Notes: a model not told the origin generated them from the letters alone. A stretch of 64,000 bases of DNA from Streptomyces toyocaensis (GCF_000725125.1 NZ_JFCB01000011.1:62001-126000), one strand, 5' to 3'. Counted from the stretch's first letter, positions 18,039 to 26,944 are shown. Made by a program: numbers and translations.

Positions 18039-18835
18039 CGGGGGCCGTCACCGGCGTCCTCACCGTCACCGTGCTCGTCCGGGACCAGGCCCAGTTCCGC
18101 GTCCCGGGCGAGCTCCAGCTCACGGCGCAGCAGACGGAACCACATGAAGATCACGAAGCCCACGAAGGCGAACCACTCGGCGGTGTAGCCCAGGTTCTGG
18201 AACGCCTTCAGGTCCAGTCCCGTCCCGCTCGGCGCGGACGCCGGTACCGGCTTCATCCCCGTGTCCCCGCGGTTGAGCGTCACCCAGGCGTCGTACACGT
18301 CGTACGGCACGAGGTTCACCAGCGAGGCCGCGCTGATCGCGGACGTCTGGCCCTCCGGCAGGCCGCCGCGCGCGCTGACGCCGTTGCTGCCGGGTGTCTC
18401 GGACGCCTGGAGCGCGCCGGTGACGGTGACCTCACCGGCCGGCACCGGGGGCACCCGGGCCGGGTCGGGGTCACCGGGCAGCCAGCCCCGTACGACGGGC
18501 AGCGCGCGGCCGGTGCCGGTGCGCAGCAGGGTCAGGACGTAGTAGCCGTCCTCGCCGTCCAGCGTGCGGTCGGGCACCAGCAACTGGGTGTCGTACCGGC
18601 CGCTCGCGGTGGCCTGCTTGCCGGAGGTGGCCTTGGTCACGGGCAGCAGGTCGTCCAGCGGCCTGGCCGCCTCCTGCTGGTCCGAGGCGATCCGTTCCTC
18701 GGCGTCGCGGTGGTCGTCCACCCGGTCCTCGAACCTGCCCAGCTGCCAGGACCCCATGAAGATGCAGAAGGGGATGGCGAGCAGCAGGAAGACGTTGATC
18801 CCCCACCAGCGGGGCGTCAGCAGAAACCGGTACAC
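18005..18835 (-). CDS. SURF1 family protein
   Basis: Assembly factor for cytochrome c oxidase in other systems; a membrane protein with two terminal helices. Of 276 residues, the first helix is WWGINVFLLLAIPFCIFMGS followed by the SURF1 signature WQLGRFE. The second helix is WFAFVGFVIFMWFRLLRR. Between them lies the large outer loop with PVVRGWLPGDPDP and a GYYVLTLLRTG strand. The GTG at 18835 gives VYRFLLTPRWWG; no good ribosome-binding site is seen, so the start is provisional. Its 3' end overlaps the 3' end of the rightward anti-sigma-like gene by 34 bp. It is divergent from the S9 peptidase. Confidence 0.9.
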   Translation of the reverse strand: MYRFLLTPRWWGINVFLLLAIPFCIFMGSWQLGRFEDRVDDHRDAEERIASDQQEAARPLDDLLPVTKATSGKQATASGRYDTQLLVPDRTLDGEDGYYVLTLLRTGTGRALPVVRGWLPGDPDPARVPPVPAGEVTVTGALQASETPGSNGVSARGGLPEGQTSAISAASLVNLVPYDVYDAWVTLNRGDTGMKPVPASAPSGTGLDLKAFQNLGYTAEWFAFVGFVIFMWFRLLRRELELARDAELGLVPDEHGDGEDAGDGPRQPTGVSSPVQ

Positions 18836-18888
18836 GCCCTCAACGGTACGGGTCCGCGGGCGGTTCCCGTCCCGCGGGGTCGCCCGCG

Positions 18889-18954
18889 GGACGGGGCGCG
18901 GACGGGGCGCGGACGGGGCGCGGACGGGGCGCGGACGGGGCGCGGACGGGGCGC
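18889..18954. repeat. six tandem 11-bp repeats in a divergent promoter region
   Basis: The unit GGACGGGGCGC is repeated six times without interruption at 18889, 18900, 18911, 18922, 18933 and 18944, between the SURF1 and S9 peptidase starts. The 11-bp period is close to one DNA turn, so every copy faces the same side of the helix. Confidence 0.9.
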
Positions 18955-19126
18955 GGCGCGGGGGTGGGCGCGGGGTGGGCCGGGGGCCGGCCGACGCGGG
19001 TCGCGGGGCGAGCGGGGTGCCTGGCCGGGTGCCTGGCCGGGGGGCCGGTGAAGGATCCGGGGGAAGTTGTCCACAGGCTGGGGGCCTGGGCCGCGCGATG
19101 CCCCCCGGGGCGGGCAGTATGGGGTC

Positions 19127-20974
19127 ATGACTGAGAGCAACGGGTCCGACGCGCCGGACCGGGCGGACCACCAGACCGAGCGAGTGGAACAGGGCGCGGG
19201 CATGCCCGACTGGGAGAAGCGTTTCCGGGCGCCCCGGGTGTCCCTGCCCGACTGGGCCGAGGACGCCCCCGACCGCTCCCTGTTCGTGTCGAACGCGACG
19301 GGGACGTACGAGCTGTACGCCTGGGACCGGGCGACCGGTGAGCAGCGTCAGGTGACGGACCGGCCCAACGGCACGACGGACGGGATGCTCTCGCCGGACG
19401 GCGAGTGGATCTGGTGGTTCGACGACAAGGACGGCGACGAGTTCGGCGTCTGGCGGCGCCAGCGGTTCTCGGGCGGCGAGGACGAACTCGCGGCCCCGGG
19501 CCTGGACCCCTCCTACCCCGCCGGTCTGGCACTGGGCAGGGACGGCCGCACGGCGGTCGTGGGCCGCTCCACGGACGAGGACGGTACGACGATCCACCTC
19601 GCTCGCACCGGTGAGGCTCCGGTGGAGCTGTACCGGCACCGCGAGTCGGCGGGCGTCGGCGACCTCTCCCACGACGGTTCGCTGATCGCCGTCGAGCACA
19701 CCGAGCACGGTGACGCGATGCACTCCGCGCTGCGGGTGATGCGCCCCGACGGCACGACGGTCGCGGAGCTCGACGACACCAGGGGCGGCACCGAGGAGCT
19801 GGGCCTGGAGGTGCTGGGCTTCGCCCCGGTCGAGGGCGACACCCGGCTGCTCATCGGGCACCAGCGGCGCGGACGCTGGGAGCCCCTGGTGTGGGACGTG
19901 GCGACGGGCGAGGAGACGGACCTCGCGCTGGACCTGCCCGGTGACGTGAGCGCCGAGTGGTACCCGGACGGCACGGGCCTGCTCATCGCGCACGGCTTCG
20001 AGGCCCGCGGCGAGCTGTTCCGCTACGACCTGACCGAGCGCCGGCTGGAGGAGATCCCCACGCCGCGCGGCGCGGTCTCGGGCGCGACGGCCCGCCCCGA
20101 CGGCAGCGTGGAGTACCTGTGGTCGTCGGCGGCCCAGCCGCCGGCGGTGCGCTCCACGGCGGGCGGTGTGGTCCTCGACCCGCCGGGGATGAAGTCGCCC
20201 GGGTCGGTGCCCGTGGAGGACGTGTGGGTGGAGGGCCCGGGCGGCCGCATCCACGCGCTCGTGCAAAAGCCGGCCGGTGCCACCGGCCCGCTCCCGACGG
20301 TCTTCGACATCCACGGCGGCCCCACCTGGCACGACAGCGACTCCTTCGCGGCGGGCCCGGCGGCCTGGGTCGACCACGGCTACGCGGTGGTCCGCGTCAA
20401 CTACCGGGGCTCCACCGGCTACGGGCGCGCCTGGACCGACGCGCTGAAGCACCGGGTGGGCCTGATCGAGCTGGAGGACATCGCGGCGGTCCGCGCATGG
20501 GCGATCACCTCCGGCCTGGCGGACCCCGCTCGGCTGATCCTCACCGGCGGCTCCTGGGGCGGCTACCTCACCCTGCTGGGCCTCGGCACGCAGCCGGACG
20601 CGTGGGCGATGGGCATCGCGGCGGTTCCGGTCGCCGACTACGTCACGGCGTACCACGACGAGATGGAAGCGCTGAAGGCGATGGACCGCACGCTGCTCGG
20701 AGGCACCCCGGAGGAGGTCCCCGAGCGCTTCGAGGCCTCGTCCCCGATCACCTACGTCGACCAGGTAAAGGCGCCGGTCTACATCTCGGCCGGCGTCAAC
20801 GACCCCCGCTGTCCCATCCAGCAGATCGAGAACTACGTCAAACGCCTCGAGTCCCGCAACGCGGTCCACGAGGTCTACCGCTACGACGCCGGCCACGGCT
20901 CCCTGGTGGTGGACGAACGCATCAAACAGATCCGCCTGGAACTCGACTTCGCCTCAAGACACCTCCCGGCATAA
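19127..20974 (+). CDS. S9 family (prolyl oligopeptidase-type) serine peptidase
   Basis: A 615-residue cytoplasmic peptidase. Residues about 50-350 are WD/beta-propeller-like blades (LYAWDRATGEQRQVTD, DGMLSPDGEWIWWFDDKDGD). The C-terminal alpha/beta hydrolase domain carries the nucleophile in LTGGSWGGYLTLLG, the acid in SAGVNDPRCP and the histidine in YDAGHGSLV. The DIHGGPTWHD loop supplies the oxyanion hole. Family members cleave short peptides or act as acylaminoacyl peptidases. The ATG at 19127 is preceded by CAGTAT, and the message may be leaderless or have a very short leader. A dispersed repeat lies right after the stop. Confidence 0.93.
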   Translation: MTESNGSDAPDRADHQTERVEQGAGMPDWEKRFRAPRVSLPDWAEDAPDRSLFVSNATGTYELYAWDRATGEQRQVTDRPNGTTDGMLSPDGEWIWWFDDKDGDEFGVWRRQRFSGGEDELAAPGLDPSYPAGLALGRDGRTAVVGRSTDEDGTTIHLARTGEAPVELYRHRESAGVGDLSHDGSLIAVEHTEHGDAMHSALRVMRPDGTTVAELDDTRGGTEELGLEVLGFAPVEGDTRLLIGHQRRGRWEPLVWDVATGEETDLALDLPGDVSAEWYPDGTGLLIAHGFEARGELFRYDLTERRLEEIPTPRGAVSGATARPDGSVEYLWSSAAQPPAVRSTAGGVVLDPPGMKSPGSVPVEDVWVEGPGGRIHALVQKPAGATGPLPTVFDIHGGPTWHDSDSFAAGPAAWVDHGYAVVRVNYRGSTGYGRAWTDALKHRVGLIELEDIAAVRAWAITSGLADPARLILTGGSWGGYLTLLGLGTQPDAWAMGIAAVPVADYVTAYHDEMEALKAMDRTLLGGTPEEVPERFEASSPITYVDQVKAPVYISAGVNDPRCPIQQIENYVKRLESRNAVHEVYRYDAGHGSLVVDERIKQIRLELDFASRHLPA

Positions 20975-20979
20975 CCCCC

Positions 20980-21075
20980 CGCCGCGGGCAGCCGTGCCGC
21001 CATAGCTGCGGGCAGTCGTGCTGCCGTAGCTGCGGGCAGTCGTGCTGCCGTAGCTGCGGGCAGTCGTGCCGCTGG
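20980..21075. repeat. four near-identical 24-bp hairpin-forming repeats
   Basis: The unit AGCTGCGGGCAGTCGTGCTG plus CCGT is perfect at 21004-21027 and 21028-21051, with a diverged copy on each side. Each unit contains GGCAG-TCGTG-CTGCC, a small hairpin. I recall similar GCAGTCGTGC(C/T)GC elements scattered in intergenic DNA of other Streptomyces. Here they lie between two convergent genes. Confidence 0.85.
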
Positions 21076-21243
21076 GGCGGCACGGGTGGGCGCAGCGGCA
21101 CCCCGCAAGCGCGGGTAAGCGAAGCCCGCCCCCGCCAGGCCCCGGCGCACGGCACCAGCACCGGCACGCGCGGGGGTCAGCAAAGCCCACCCCACCCCAC
21201 CCCACCTCGCCTGACCCCCGGCGCCGGGGGCCGGGCGGCCGGA

Positions 21244-23199
21244 TCAGCGTCCCGCCGCCCCGGCCCCCCGGTGCCGCCCCAGCAACTCCGCCAGCCCCCG
21301 CCGCGTCGCCGCCAGCACCACCCGGTCCCCCGCCCGCAGCACATACGTGTCCGGCAACTCCCACACCAGCCCCGACCCCGGCGCCCCCACCTCCGCCCCC
21401 GTGTCCCCCCGAACCGCCGCATCCCCCCGCGCCGCCGTGTCCAGCGCCAGCACCCGCCACGCCCCCGCCCGGAACGCCTCCCCCACGGTCCGCCCTTCGA
21501 GCTGCGGATGCCCGCCCACCACCACCGCGGCGAACAGCAGCACCCGCCGCTCCACCGGTATCGCCCCGAGGATCTGCCGCCCCATCATCGCCCCGGCGAA
21601 CGCGGGCGCCGCCAGGTGCGACACGCTCCGGCTCCGCGTCAGCGCACCGGGATGCGCCGTCCGCAGCGTCCGGTACACCGCCCTCGCGAAGTCGTCGTCG
21701 TACAGCCGCAGCACCGCCCGCAGGTCCTGCCGCACGGACCGCGCGTACAGCACCGCCTCCAAATTCGTCGTGTCCGCGCTGGTCAGCGCGAGCAGCGCGT
21801 CCGCGCGATGGATCTTCGCGGCTTCCAGCACACCTTCCTGCGTGACGTCCCCGACGACCACCGGCACGCGTAACCGGCGTGCCACGGCCACCCCCCGCGC
21901 ATCCGGGTCCGCCTCCACGCACACCACCGGAATGTGCAGCTCCCGCAGCCGCGTCAGCACCCGCGTCCCGACCTTGCCCAGCCCGAGCAGCACCACGTGC
22001 CCGCTCAGCCCGCGCGGCGGCTTCCGCAGCGCCGACGCCGTACGGAACGTCCCCAGCGCCTCCAGCACCGCCGCCAGCAGCACCGGCAGCAGCAGCAACC
22101 CGACCAGCATCGAGAGCAGTTGCAGCACCTGGCGCCCGGTGGACTGGTGGTGGGCGGGCTCGTTGATCGCGAAGAGATCCAGCAGCGTGACGTACGTGGC
22201 GTGCAGCGGGTTGTCCCGGGTCACCACCGTCAGCGCGACGGCGAGCGCGACGACCGCGGCCACCAGCCCCGCCAGCGACCACCGCAGCCGCCGCGAGAAC
22301 AGTGAGGCGAACGGCGGGCCGCCCCGCCCCACGGGCAGCGGCGGTCCGGAGTAGGAGACCTGCTCCAGCACCACCGTCCCGCGCCCGGTCGCCGCCGCCA
22401 CCGCCCGTGCGTCGGGCAGCAGTTGCGGCCCCTGCTCGCCGCTGTCCTCCGAACCCTCGGCACCCGCCGGGTCGTTGCTCGTCGCGGACAGCAGCGCCAG
22501 CGTGCACAGCCCCGGGTCGGCCACTTCCCCCGGCCCCGGAGGCCGACGTTCCACCGCCCGCAGCAGCAGCCCCTCCGCGTCGACGACCTTGCTCGTGCCG
22601 ACGAGCGCGCTGGCGACCAGCGCGGGCGCGGCCGTGTCGGCGTCGGACAGCACGGTCGTGGCGATGTCGGCCCCCGCGCCCCCGCGGCCGTGAGCCGCGC
22701 CACCCGCCAACTCGGCGGCCTGGTCGAGCAGCGCCTCGATGTGCTGCCCCAGCCGCCGGTTGTACAGGCGCAGGACGAGCCGCAGCCTGGGGTTGAGCCG
22801 ACGGGCGTTCAGCGCGGCACGGATGTTGGTCTCGTCGTCGTCGTACACCAACGCCAGCGCGGCGGCCCGTTCCACGCCCGCCTCGGCGAGCACGGCCTCG
22901 GTGGGTTCGGCGGCCTCCACCACCCGCGCGCCGGAGGCGGAGGTGCCGTCGGAGTCGCCGTTGCCCCGGTTGTTGACGGCGGTGACGACGCGGTCCAGCA
23001 GGGCCGCGGACGCCGCACGGGCCCGCCCCACCATCGGCTGCCGCACACCGCTCGCGGCGGGCGGCACCACGAGGGTCACCTGCTCGCGGTACACACCCCT
23101 CAGTTCGGCGGCGAGCCGGTGCGCCAGCCCGTCGTCCCCGCACACCACCATGGGGGCGGACGGATCGCTGGGCGGGGCGGGGTTGGGAAGCAGGCTCAC
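21244..23199 (-). CDS. NAD-binding (TrkA-N/RCK-type) membrane protein
   Basis: A protein of about 651 residues with two Rossmann/RCK-like halves. The first (PMVVCGDDGLAHRLAAELRG, residues about 15-130) binds no obvious glycine-rich loop. Two membrane helices follow (LAGLVAAVVALAVALTVVT, LLSMLVGLLLLPVLLAAVL), with a short pore-like segment between. The second half has HVVLLGLGKVGTRVLTRLRE, a canonical TrkA-N dinucleotide loop, and a TrkA-C-like end (ELPDTYVLRAGDRVVLA). This is the layout of ligand-gated ion-channel regulators; ion specificity is unknown. The start is uncertain: GTG codons at 23199, 23202 and 23247 are all in frame. Confidence 0.85.
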   Translation of the reverse strand: MSLLPNPAPPSDPSAPMVVCGDDGLAHRLAAELRGVYREQVTLVVPPAASGVRQPMVGRARAASAALLDRVVTAVNNRGNGDSDGTSASGARVVEAAEPTEAVLAEAGVERAAALALVYDDDETNIRAALNARRLNPRLRLVLRLYNRRLGQHIEALLDQAAELAGGAAHGRGGAGADIATTVLSDADTAAPALVASALVGTSKVVDAEGLLLRAVERRPPGPGEVADPGLCTLALLSATSNDPAGAEGSEDSGEQGPQLLPDARAVAAATGRGTVVLEQVSYSGPPLPVGRGGPPFASLFSRRLRWSLAGLVAAVVALAVALTVVTRDNPLHATYVTLLDLFAINEPAHHQSTGRQVLQLLSMLVGLLLLPVLLAAVLEALGTFRTASALRKPPRGLSGHVVLLGLGKVGTRVLTRLRELHIPVVCVEADPDARGVAVARRLRVPVVVGDVTQEGVLEAAKIHRADALLALTSADTTNLEAVLYARSVRQDLRAVLRLYDDDFARAVYRTLRTAHPGALTRSRSVSHLAAPAFAGAMMGRQILGAIPVERRVLLFAAVVVGGHPQLEGRTVGEAFRAGAWRVLALDTAARGDAAVRGDTGAEVGAPGSGLVWELPDTYVLRAGDRVVLAATRRGLAELLGRHRGAGAAGR

Positions 23200-23341
23200 C
23201 ACAGGGGGAGAGACTGCCTCATCGTCACGCGTGGTTCCAGGCGGCACCTGAACAATCCGGCACGTCCTTCCGTACGAAGGAGCGGGGCCTCGGCCGCCCC
23301 GCTCCGTCTCGCGCGCGCATCCTGGGAGGTGCACCCGGCCC

Positions 23342-24421
23342 GTGGCCCTCACCCCACCACCCCCGCGCGGCACGAGCCGGCCCCGGCCCGGCCCCCCACC
23401 GGCCGGAACCGACCGCGGGACACCACCCGACGCAACCCCCGACGCACACCCTGGGGCGTCCCCCGGCGAGCCCCGCCACCTCACCTCCCCCCTCCTCCTC
23501 ACCCTGGTCCTGCTCACGGCCGTGATGTTCCAGGGCCCGGTCCGCGGTGCCCTGGCCGCTCCGGTGATGCAGAGCTGGATGACGGTGTTCGTGGCCGTGG
23601 TCCTCCAGGCCCTCCCCTTCCTGGTGCTCGGGGTCCTGCTGTCGGCGGCGATCGCGGTGTTCGTCCCGCCGTCGTTCTTCGCCCGCGCGCTGCCGGGACG
23701 TCCGGCGCTGGCCGTACCGGTCGCGGGCGCGGCGGGCGCGGTGCTCCCCGGCTGCGAGTGCGCGTCCGTGCCGGTGGCGGGCGCGCTGGTGCGCAGGGGA
23801 GTGGCCCCCGCGGCGGCCCTGGCGTTCCTGCTGTCCGCCCCCGCGATCAACCCGGTCGTGCTGACGGCGACGGCGGTCGCCTTCCCGGGCCACCCCGGGA
23901 TGGTCCTCGCCCGGTTCGTGGCGAGCCTGCTGGTGGCGTGCCTGATGGGCTGGCTGTGGCAGCGCCTCGGCCGTACGGACTGGCTGCGCCCGCCCGCCCG
24001 TTCGTCGCAGGAGGGGCGGAGCAGGGGAGCGGCCTTCTGGGACTCGGTGCGGCACGACGTGACGCACGCGGGCGGCTACCTGGTGGTCGGCGCGATGGCG
24101 GCGGCGACGCTGAAGGCGGTGGTTCCGGCGGAGTGGCTGCGCGCGGCGGCCGGCCACCCGGTGCTGTCGGTCCTCGTGCTGGCGGTCCTGGCCGTACTGC
24201 TGTCGATCTGCTCGGAGGCGGACGCCTTCGTGGCGGCGTCGCTGACCCAGTTCTCGCTGACGGCGCGGCTCACGTTCCTGGTCGTGGGACCGGTGATCGA
24301 CCTGAAGCTCTTCGCCCTGCAGGCGGGCACGTTCGGGCGGGCCTTCGCCCTGCGCTTCGCCCCCGCGACCTTCGCCCTGGCGGTGGCCGTGTCGGCCCTG
24401 ACGGGAGCGGTGCTGCTGTGA
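23342..24421 (+). CDS. DUF318-type permease
   Basis: A membrane permease of 359 residues with about eight hydrophobic helices, from a GTG with GGGAGG upstream. The N-terminal 45 residues are a Pro-rich cytoplasmic tail. The conserved features of this permease family are the cysteine loop GAAGAVLPGCECASVPVAGALVRRGV and its half-repeat partner LLSICSEADAFVAASL. LLSAPAINPVVL also matches. Its partner overlaps it by four bases. The substrate is not known with certainty; related pairs elsewhere have been tied to metal homeostasis, which the cysteines would fit. Confidence 0.88.
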   Translation: MALTPPPPRGTSRPRPGPPPAGTDRGTPPDATPDAHPGASPGEPRHLTSPLLLTLVLLTAVMFQGPVRGALAAPVMQSWMTVFVAVVLQALPFLVLGVLLSAAIAVFVPPSFFARALPGRPALAVPVAGAAGAVLPGCECASVPVAGALVRRGVAPAAALAFLLSAPAINPVVLTATAVAFPGHPGMVLARFVASLLVACLMGWLWQRLGRTDWLRPPARSSQEGRSRGAAFWDSVRHDVTHAGGYLVVGAMAAATLKAVVPAEWLRAAAGHPVLSVLVLAVLAVLLSICSEADAFVAASLTQFSLTARLTFLVVGPVIDLKLFALQAGTFGRAFALRFAPATFALAVAVSALTGAVLL

Positions 24422-25137
24422 GTACCCGGCTCAACGGCCAGGCCCAGGCGGCCCTGCTGTTCCTCCTCGGCGCGACCGTGCTGCACGCCGGCCTGACGGA
24501 CCTGCACCTGCGCTACGTCAAGGCGGGACTGCGCCCGCTGCTCCTGCTGTCCGGCGCGGTGCTGATCGCGACCGCGGCGGCGACGGTGTGGCACGAGAGG
24601 CGGCGCCCGCCGCACCCGGGGGAGCCGCACCGGGAACCCCGGGTCTCCTGGCTCCTCGCCCTCCCGCTCTTCGCCCTGATCCTGGTCGCCCCGCCGGCCC
24701 TCGGCTCCTACAGCGCCACCCACACCGGTACGGCCCTGCAGAAACCCCTGGGCTTCCCCGACCTCCCCGCCCGGGGTCCCCTGCGTCTCGGGGTGGGGGA
24801 GTACGCGGCGCGCGCCGTCTACGACGACGGCCGCCACCTCCGCGACCGGCCCCTCACCCTCACCGGCTTCGTGGCGATGAACGGCACGGGCGCGCCGTAC
24901 CTGGTCCGTATGGGCCTCAACTGCTGTGCCGCGGACGCGCAGCCGGTCAAGGTCGCCCTGACCGGTGCGATCCCCCCGGTCCTGCGACCGGACACCTGGC
25001 TGGAGGTCACCGGCACCTACACCCCGCGCCGCACGAAGGACCCGGTCAACGACGGACCGGTCCCGTACTTCGAGGTCACCCGCGCCGCACCGGTCCCGGC
25101 CCCGAGTGACCCGTACGACGGAGCCTGGGGCGGCTAG
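24418..25137 (+). CDS. TIGR03943-type permease partner protein (YcgQ-like)
   Basis: A 239-residue protein whose GTG overlaps the permease stop. Three hydrophobic helices lie in the first 100 residues (AALLFLLGATVLHAGL, LLLLSGAVLIATAAAT, LLALPLFALILVAPPAL). A conserved outer domain follows with LTGFVAMNGTGAPYLVRMGLNCCAADAQPV, where the double cysteine could bind metal, then WLEVTGTYTPR. It always travels with the DUF318 permease, so the two are probably subunits of one transporter or exporter. No Zur box or other known metal-regulator site was seen upstream of the pair. Confidence 0.87.
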   Translation: MSTRLNGQAQAALLFLLGATVLHAGLTDLHLRYVKAGLRPLLLLSGAVLIATAAATVWHERRRPPHPGEPHREPRVSWLLALPLFALILVAPPALGSYSATHTGTALQKPLGFPDLPARGPLRLGVGEYAARAVYDDGRHLRDRPLTLTGFVAMNGTGAPYLVRMGLNCCAADAQPVKVALTGAIPPVLRPDTWLEVTGTYTPRRTKDPVNDGPVPYFEVTRAAPVPAPSDPYDGAWGG

Positions 25138-25165
25138 GCGGCTGGGCGGCTATGCGGCGGGGCGG

Positions 25166-25453
25166 CTACGACTGGTAGGGCTGCTGCTGGTGGGGCTGCC
25201 CGTAGCCCTGCCCGCCACCGGCGGCCTGCGCCTGGAGCTGTTCGGCCTGTTCCGCGGTGATCTTCTGCTCGGCACCGCAGAACGTGCACTGCGTCGTGTA
25301 CTTCGTGGACACCGGGAACAGCGGCACGAAGAACAGGGTGAACTTCGTGACCCGCTTCCTGAGCGTGTGCGCGGCGGGATTGCCGCACTGCGCGCACACC
25401 AGTGTCAGTATCGCGAGCTGGTACAGATACCCCTTGGTACCAAAAATGATCAT
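25166..25453 (-). CDS. zinc-ribbon domain protein
   Basis: A 95-residue protein starting MIIFGTKGYLYQLAILTLVC with GGAAGGAT upstream. Two CxxC knuckles (CAQCGN and CTFCGAEQ), about 40 residues apart, form a zinc ribbon around a hydrophobic core FTLFFVPLFPVSTKY. The C terminus is Gln/Gly-rich and disordered. Partner and function are unknown. It converges on the permease pair and is divergent from the 375-residue membrane protein. Confidence 0.88.
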   Translation of the reverse strand: MIIFGTKGYLYQLAILTLVCAQCGNPAAHTLRKRVTKFTLFFVPLFPVSTKYTTQCTFCGAEQKITAEQAEQLQAQAAGGGQGYGQPHQQQPYQS

Positions 25454-25588
25454 GTCGTCGATCCTTCCCGGGCCACGGCCTCCAGAACCACCACACCAGA
25501 GGGTGACCGCAGTCGGCAACGTGACCGCCCCCGACACTGCCGCACTCCCCACAAGCGCACACCGTGCGTCCGTTGACAGTCTTCCCGC

Positions 25589-26716
25589 ATGACCGACGCA
25601 CGGAAAGTGACCGGCCGCCCCCGGTGGGCGGTCGCCCTGTGGGCCCTCGCCTGCGCACTGCTGCTGGCGGGCGCGGGTCTGGCCGCGTCGGCGGTTCCGG
25701 ACGCCGGTGCGCACGAGCGGGAGTGGCGCTCCGCCGCCCCGTGCGCGCCCGGGACCCCGGCGGTGCACCGCGGCGACTGCCTCAGCACCCTCACCGCCGT
25801 GATCGCGCGTACGGATCCCCACCGGCCCAAGAAGTCCAGCTGGCTGTACTTCACCGACGACCACCCGGTGCGACGGCTGGAAGTGTCCTCGGACGCCGCC
25901 GAGGAGTTCCGCGCCGGCGACCGTGTCCGGCTGACGGTGTGGCGCGGTGTGGTCAGAGAGGTCGCGGGTGACCGGTATGTGTGGCGCCACCACATCCCCG
26001 GGGCCGGGGACTTCGCGATGGGCGCGGCCGGCCTGACCCTCGCCGCGGGCTACCCGGCCGCCCGGATACTGCTTCACGTACGCGGCCGGCGGCGTCCCGA
26101 CGACGAGGTCCTGCCGTCGGCCCTCCCCTTCGGTGGGGCCCTGGCCGTCACGGCGCTGTGGCTGCTGCCCCTGTGCTACCTGCACCCCACGGCCCCGCCG
26201 GCGACGCCCGCCACGACGGCCTGGACGTCGCTGGGCACGCTGACCACGCTCATCCTGCTGACCTGGTCGTGGCGGGCCACCCGCATCCGACCGCCCGGGG
26301 ATTGCGGCGCACCTGCCGCGGAACCGGCGGACGGTGAGGTCTTCCTGCCTGCCCGTTTCCTGGAGGCCACCGACTACAACCCGCACCACTTCGGCACCCA
26401 CGTCGTCGTCGGCGGTGACGGTCCGCCCGCCGTGGTCCCGCACCCCGGCCCCGGCCGTTTCGCGGCGCGCCCGATCCCCGTTTCCCGCCTCACCCTCCTG
26501 CGGGTCCGCCGTCCCCGCGGCGGCGACATGGACCTGGTCCCGAACGGCTGGCACGTGGCCGAACTGGACGACTCCGGCGCCCAGGTCCGCCTCGCCGCCG
26601 CGCCCGCCGACCTGTCCCGCATCCTGCGCGAACTGTCACCACGCGCCCCCGGCCGGACGGCCGGCCCGGCGAACGCGGAGAGCGGGCGTTTGCGGCCGAT
26701 AACCAAGGAGAAGTGA
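25589..26716 (+). CDS. hypothetical membrane protein
   Basis: A 375-residue protein with an N-terminal helix (WAVALWALACALLLAGAGLAA). It has an outer domain of about 100 residues with two cysteines (APCAPG, RGDCLS) and three further helices (AMGAAGLTLAAGYPAARILL, GGALAVTALWLLPLCYL, LGTLTTLILLTWSW). A 130-residue cytoplasmic tail contains FLEATDYNPHHFGTHVVVGG. I do not recognise the family with confidence; the layout resembles DUF3592-like bacterial membrane proteins. The stop overlaps the start of a 19-bp tandem repeat. Confidence 0.75.
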   Translation: MTDARKVTGRPRWAVALWALACALLLAGAGLAASAVPDAGAHEREWRSAAPCAPGTPAVHRGDCLSTLTAVIARTDPHRPKKSSWLYFTDDHPVRRLEVSSDAAEEFRAGDRVRLTVWRGVVREVAGDRYVWRHHIPGAGDFAMGAAGLTLAAGYPAARILLHVRGRRRPDDEVLPSALPFGGALAVTALWLLPLCYLHPTAPPATPATTAWTSLGTLTTLILLTWSWRATRIRPPGDCGAPAAEPADGEVFLPARFLEATDYNPHHFGTHVVVGGDGPPAVVPHPGPGRFAARPIPVSRLTLLRVRRPRGGDMDLVPNGWHVAELDDSGAQVRLAAAPADLSRILRELSPRAPGRTAGPANAESGRLRPITKEK

Positions 26717-26751
26717 TGTATAGGTATTTCGTTGATGTATAGGTATTTCGT
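26714..26751 (+). repeat. perfect 19-bp tandem direct repeat, AT-rich
   Basis: TGATGTATAGGTATTTCGT occurs twice head to tail at 26714-26732 and 26733-26751. It is a sharp dip in G+C in a very G+C-rich region and sits 415-450 bp upstream of the cation/proton antiporter, beside a palindrome. Confidence 0.9.
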
Positions 26752-26755
26752 CGTA

Positions 26756-26772
26756 CGGTAAAATATTTACCG
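26756..26772. promoter_or_regulatory. AT-rich palindrome upstream of the antiporter gene
   Basis: CGGTAAA-ATA-TTTACCG, with 7-bp perfect arms, follows the 19-bp tandem repeat by four bases. It is a likely regulator-binding site. A leader hairpin (CCCCC-GA-GGGGG around 26807-26821) lies further downstream. Confidence 0.6.
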
Positions 26773-26851
26773 AGTCGTGGCGCTCCATTGAGCGGCCACC
26801 TGCTCATCCCCCGAGGGGGAGTGGTCTCGAGTGTGACGGGGGGAACGCGAC

Positions 26852-26944
26852 GTGAAACGACGCGACACGAACCGGCCCCTGCGTATCGACAACACCGCTC
26901 GCGACAGCGTCCCCGAACCGGGCACCGCCGTTCCCGGCGTCTGA
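26852..26944 (+). CDS. possible 30-residue leader or small protein
   Basis: A GTG start with GGGGGGAA upstream encodes VKRRDTNRPLRIDNTARDSV and ends at a TGA. Third positions are mostly G or C. It lies in the 450-bp leader of the antiporter gene and could be a leader peptide. Evidence is weak. Confidence 0.25.
   Translation: MKRRDTNRPLRIDNTARDSVPEPGTAVPGV

Noticed and set aside
18005..20896. A 963-codon leftward open frame covering SURF1 and the whole antisense strand of the S9 peptidase
   Set aside because: Only the first part read from 18835 (SURF1) resembles a protein family. The rest is antisense to a gene with clear catalytic motifs, an effect of high G+C.
20980..21075. Short regular repeats as a CRISPR array
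   Set aside because: Units are contiguous without unique spacers, and no cas genes occur in the window.
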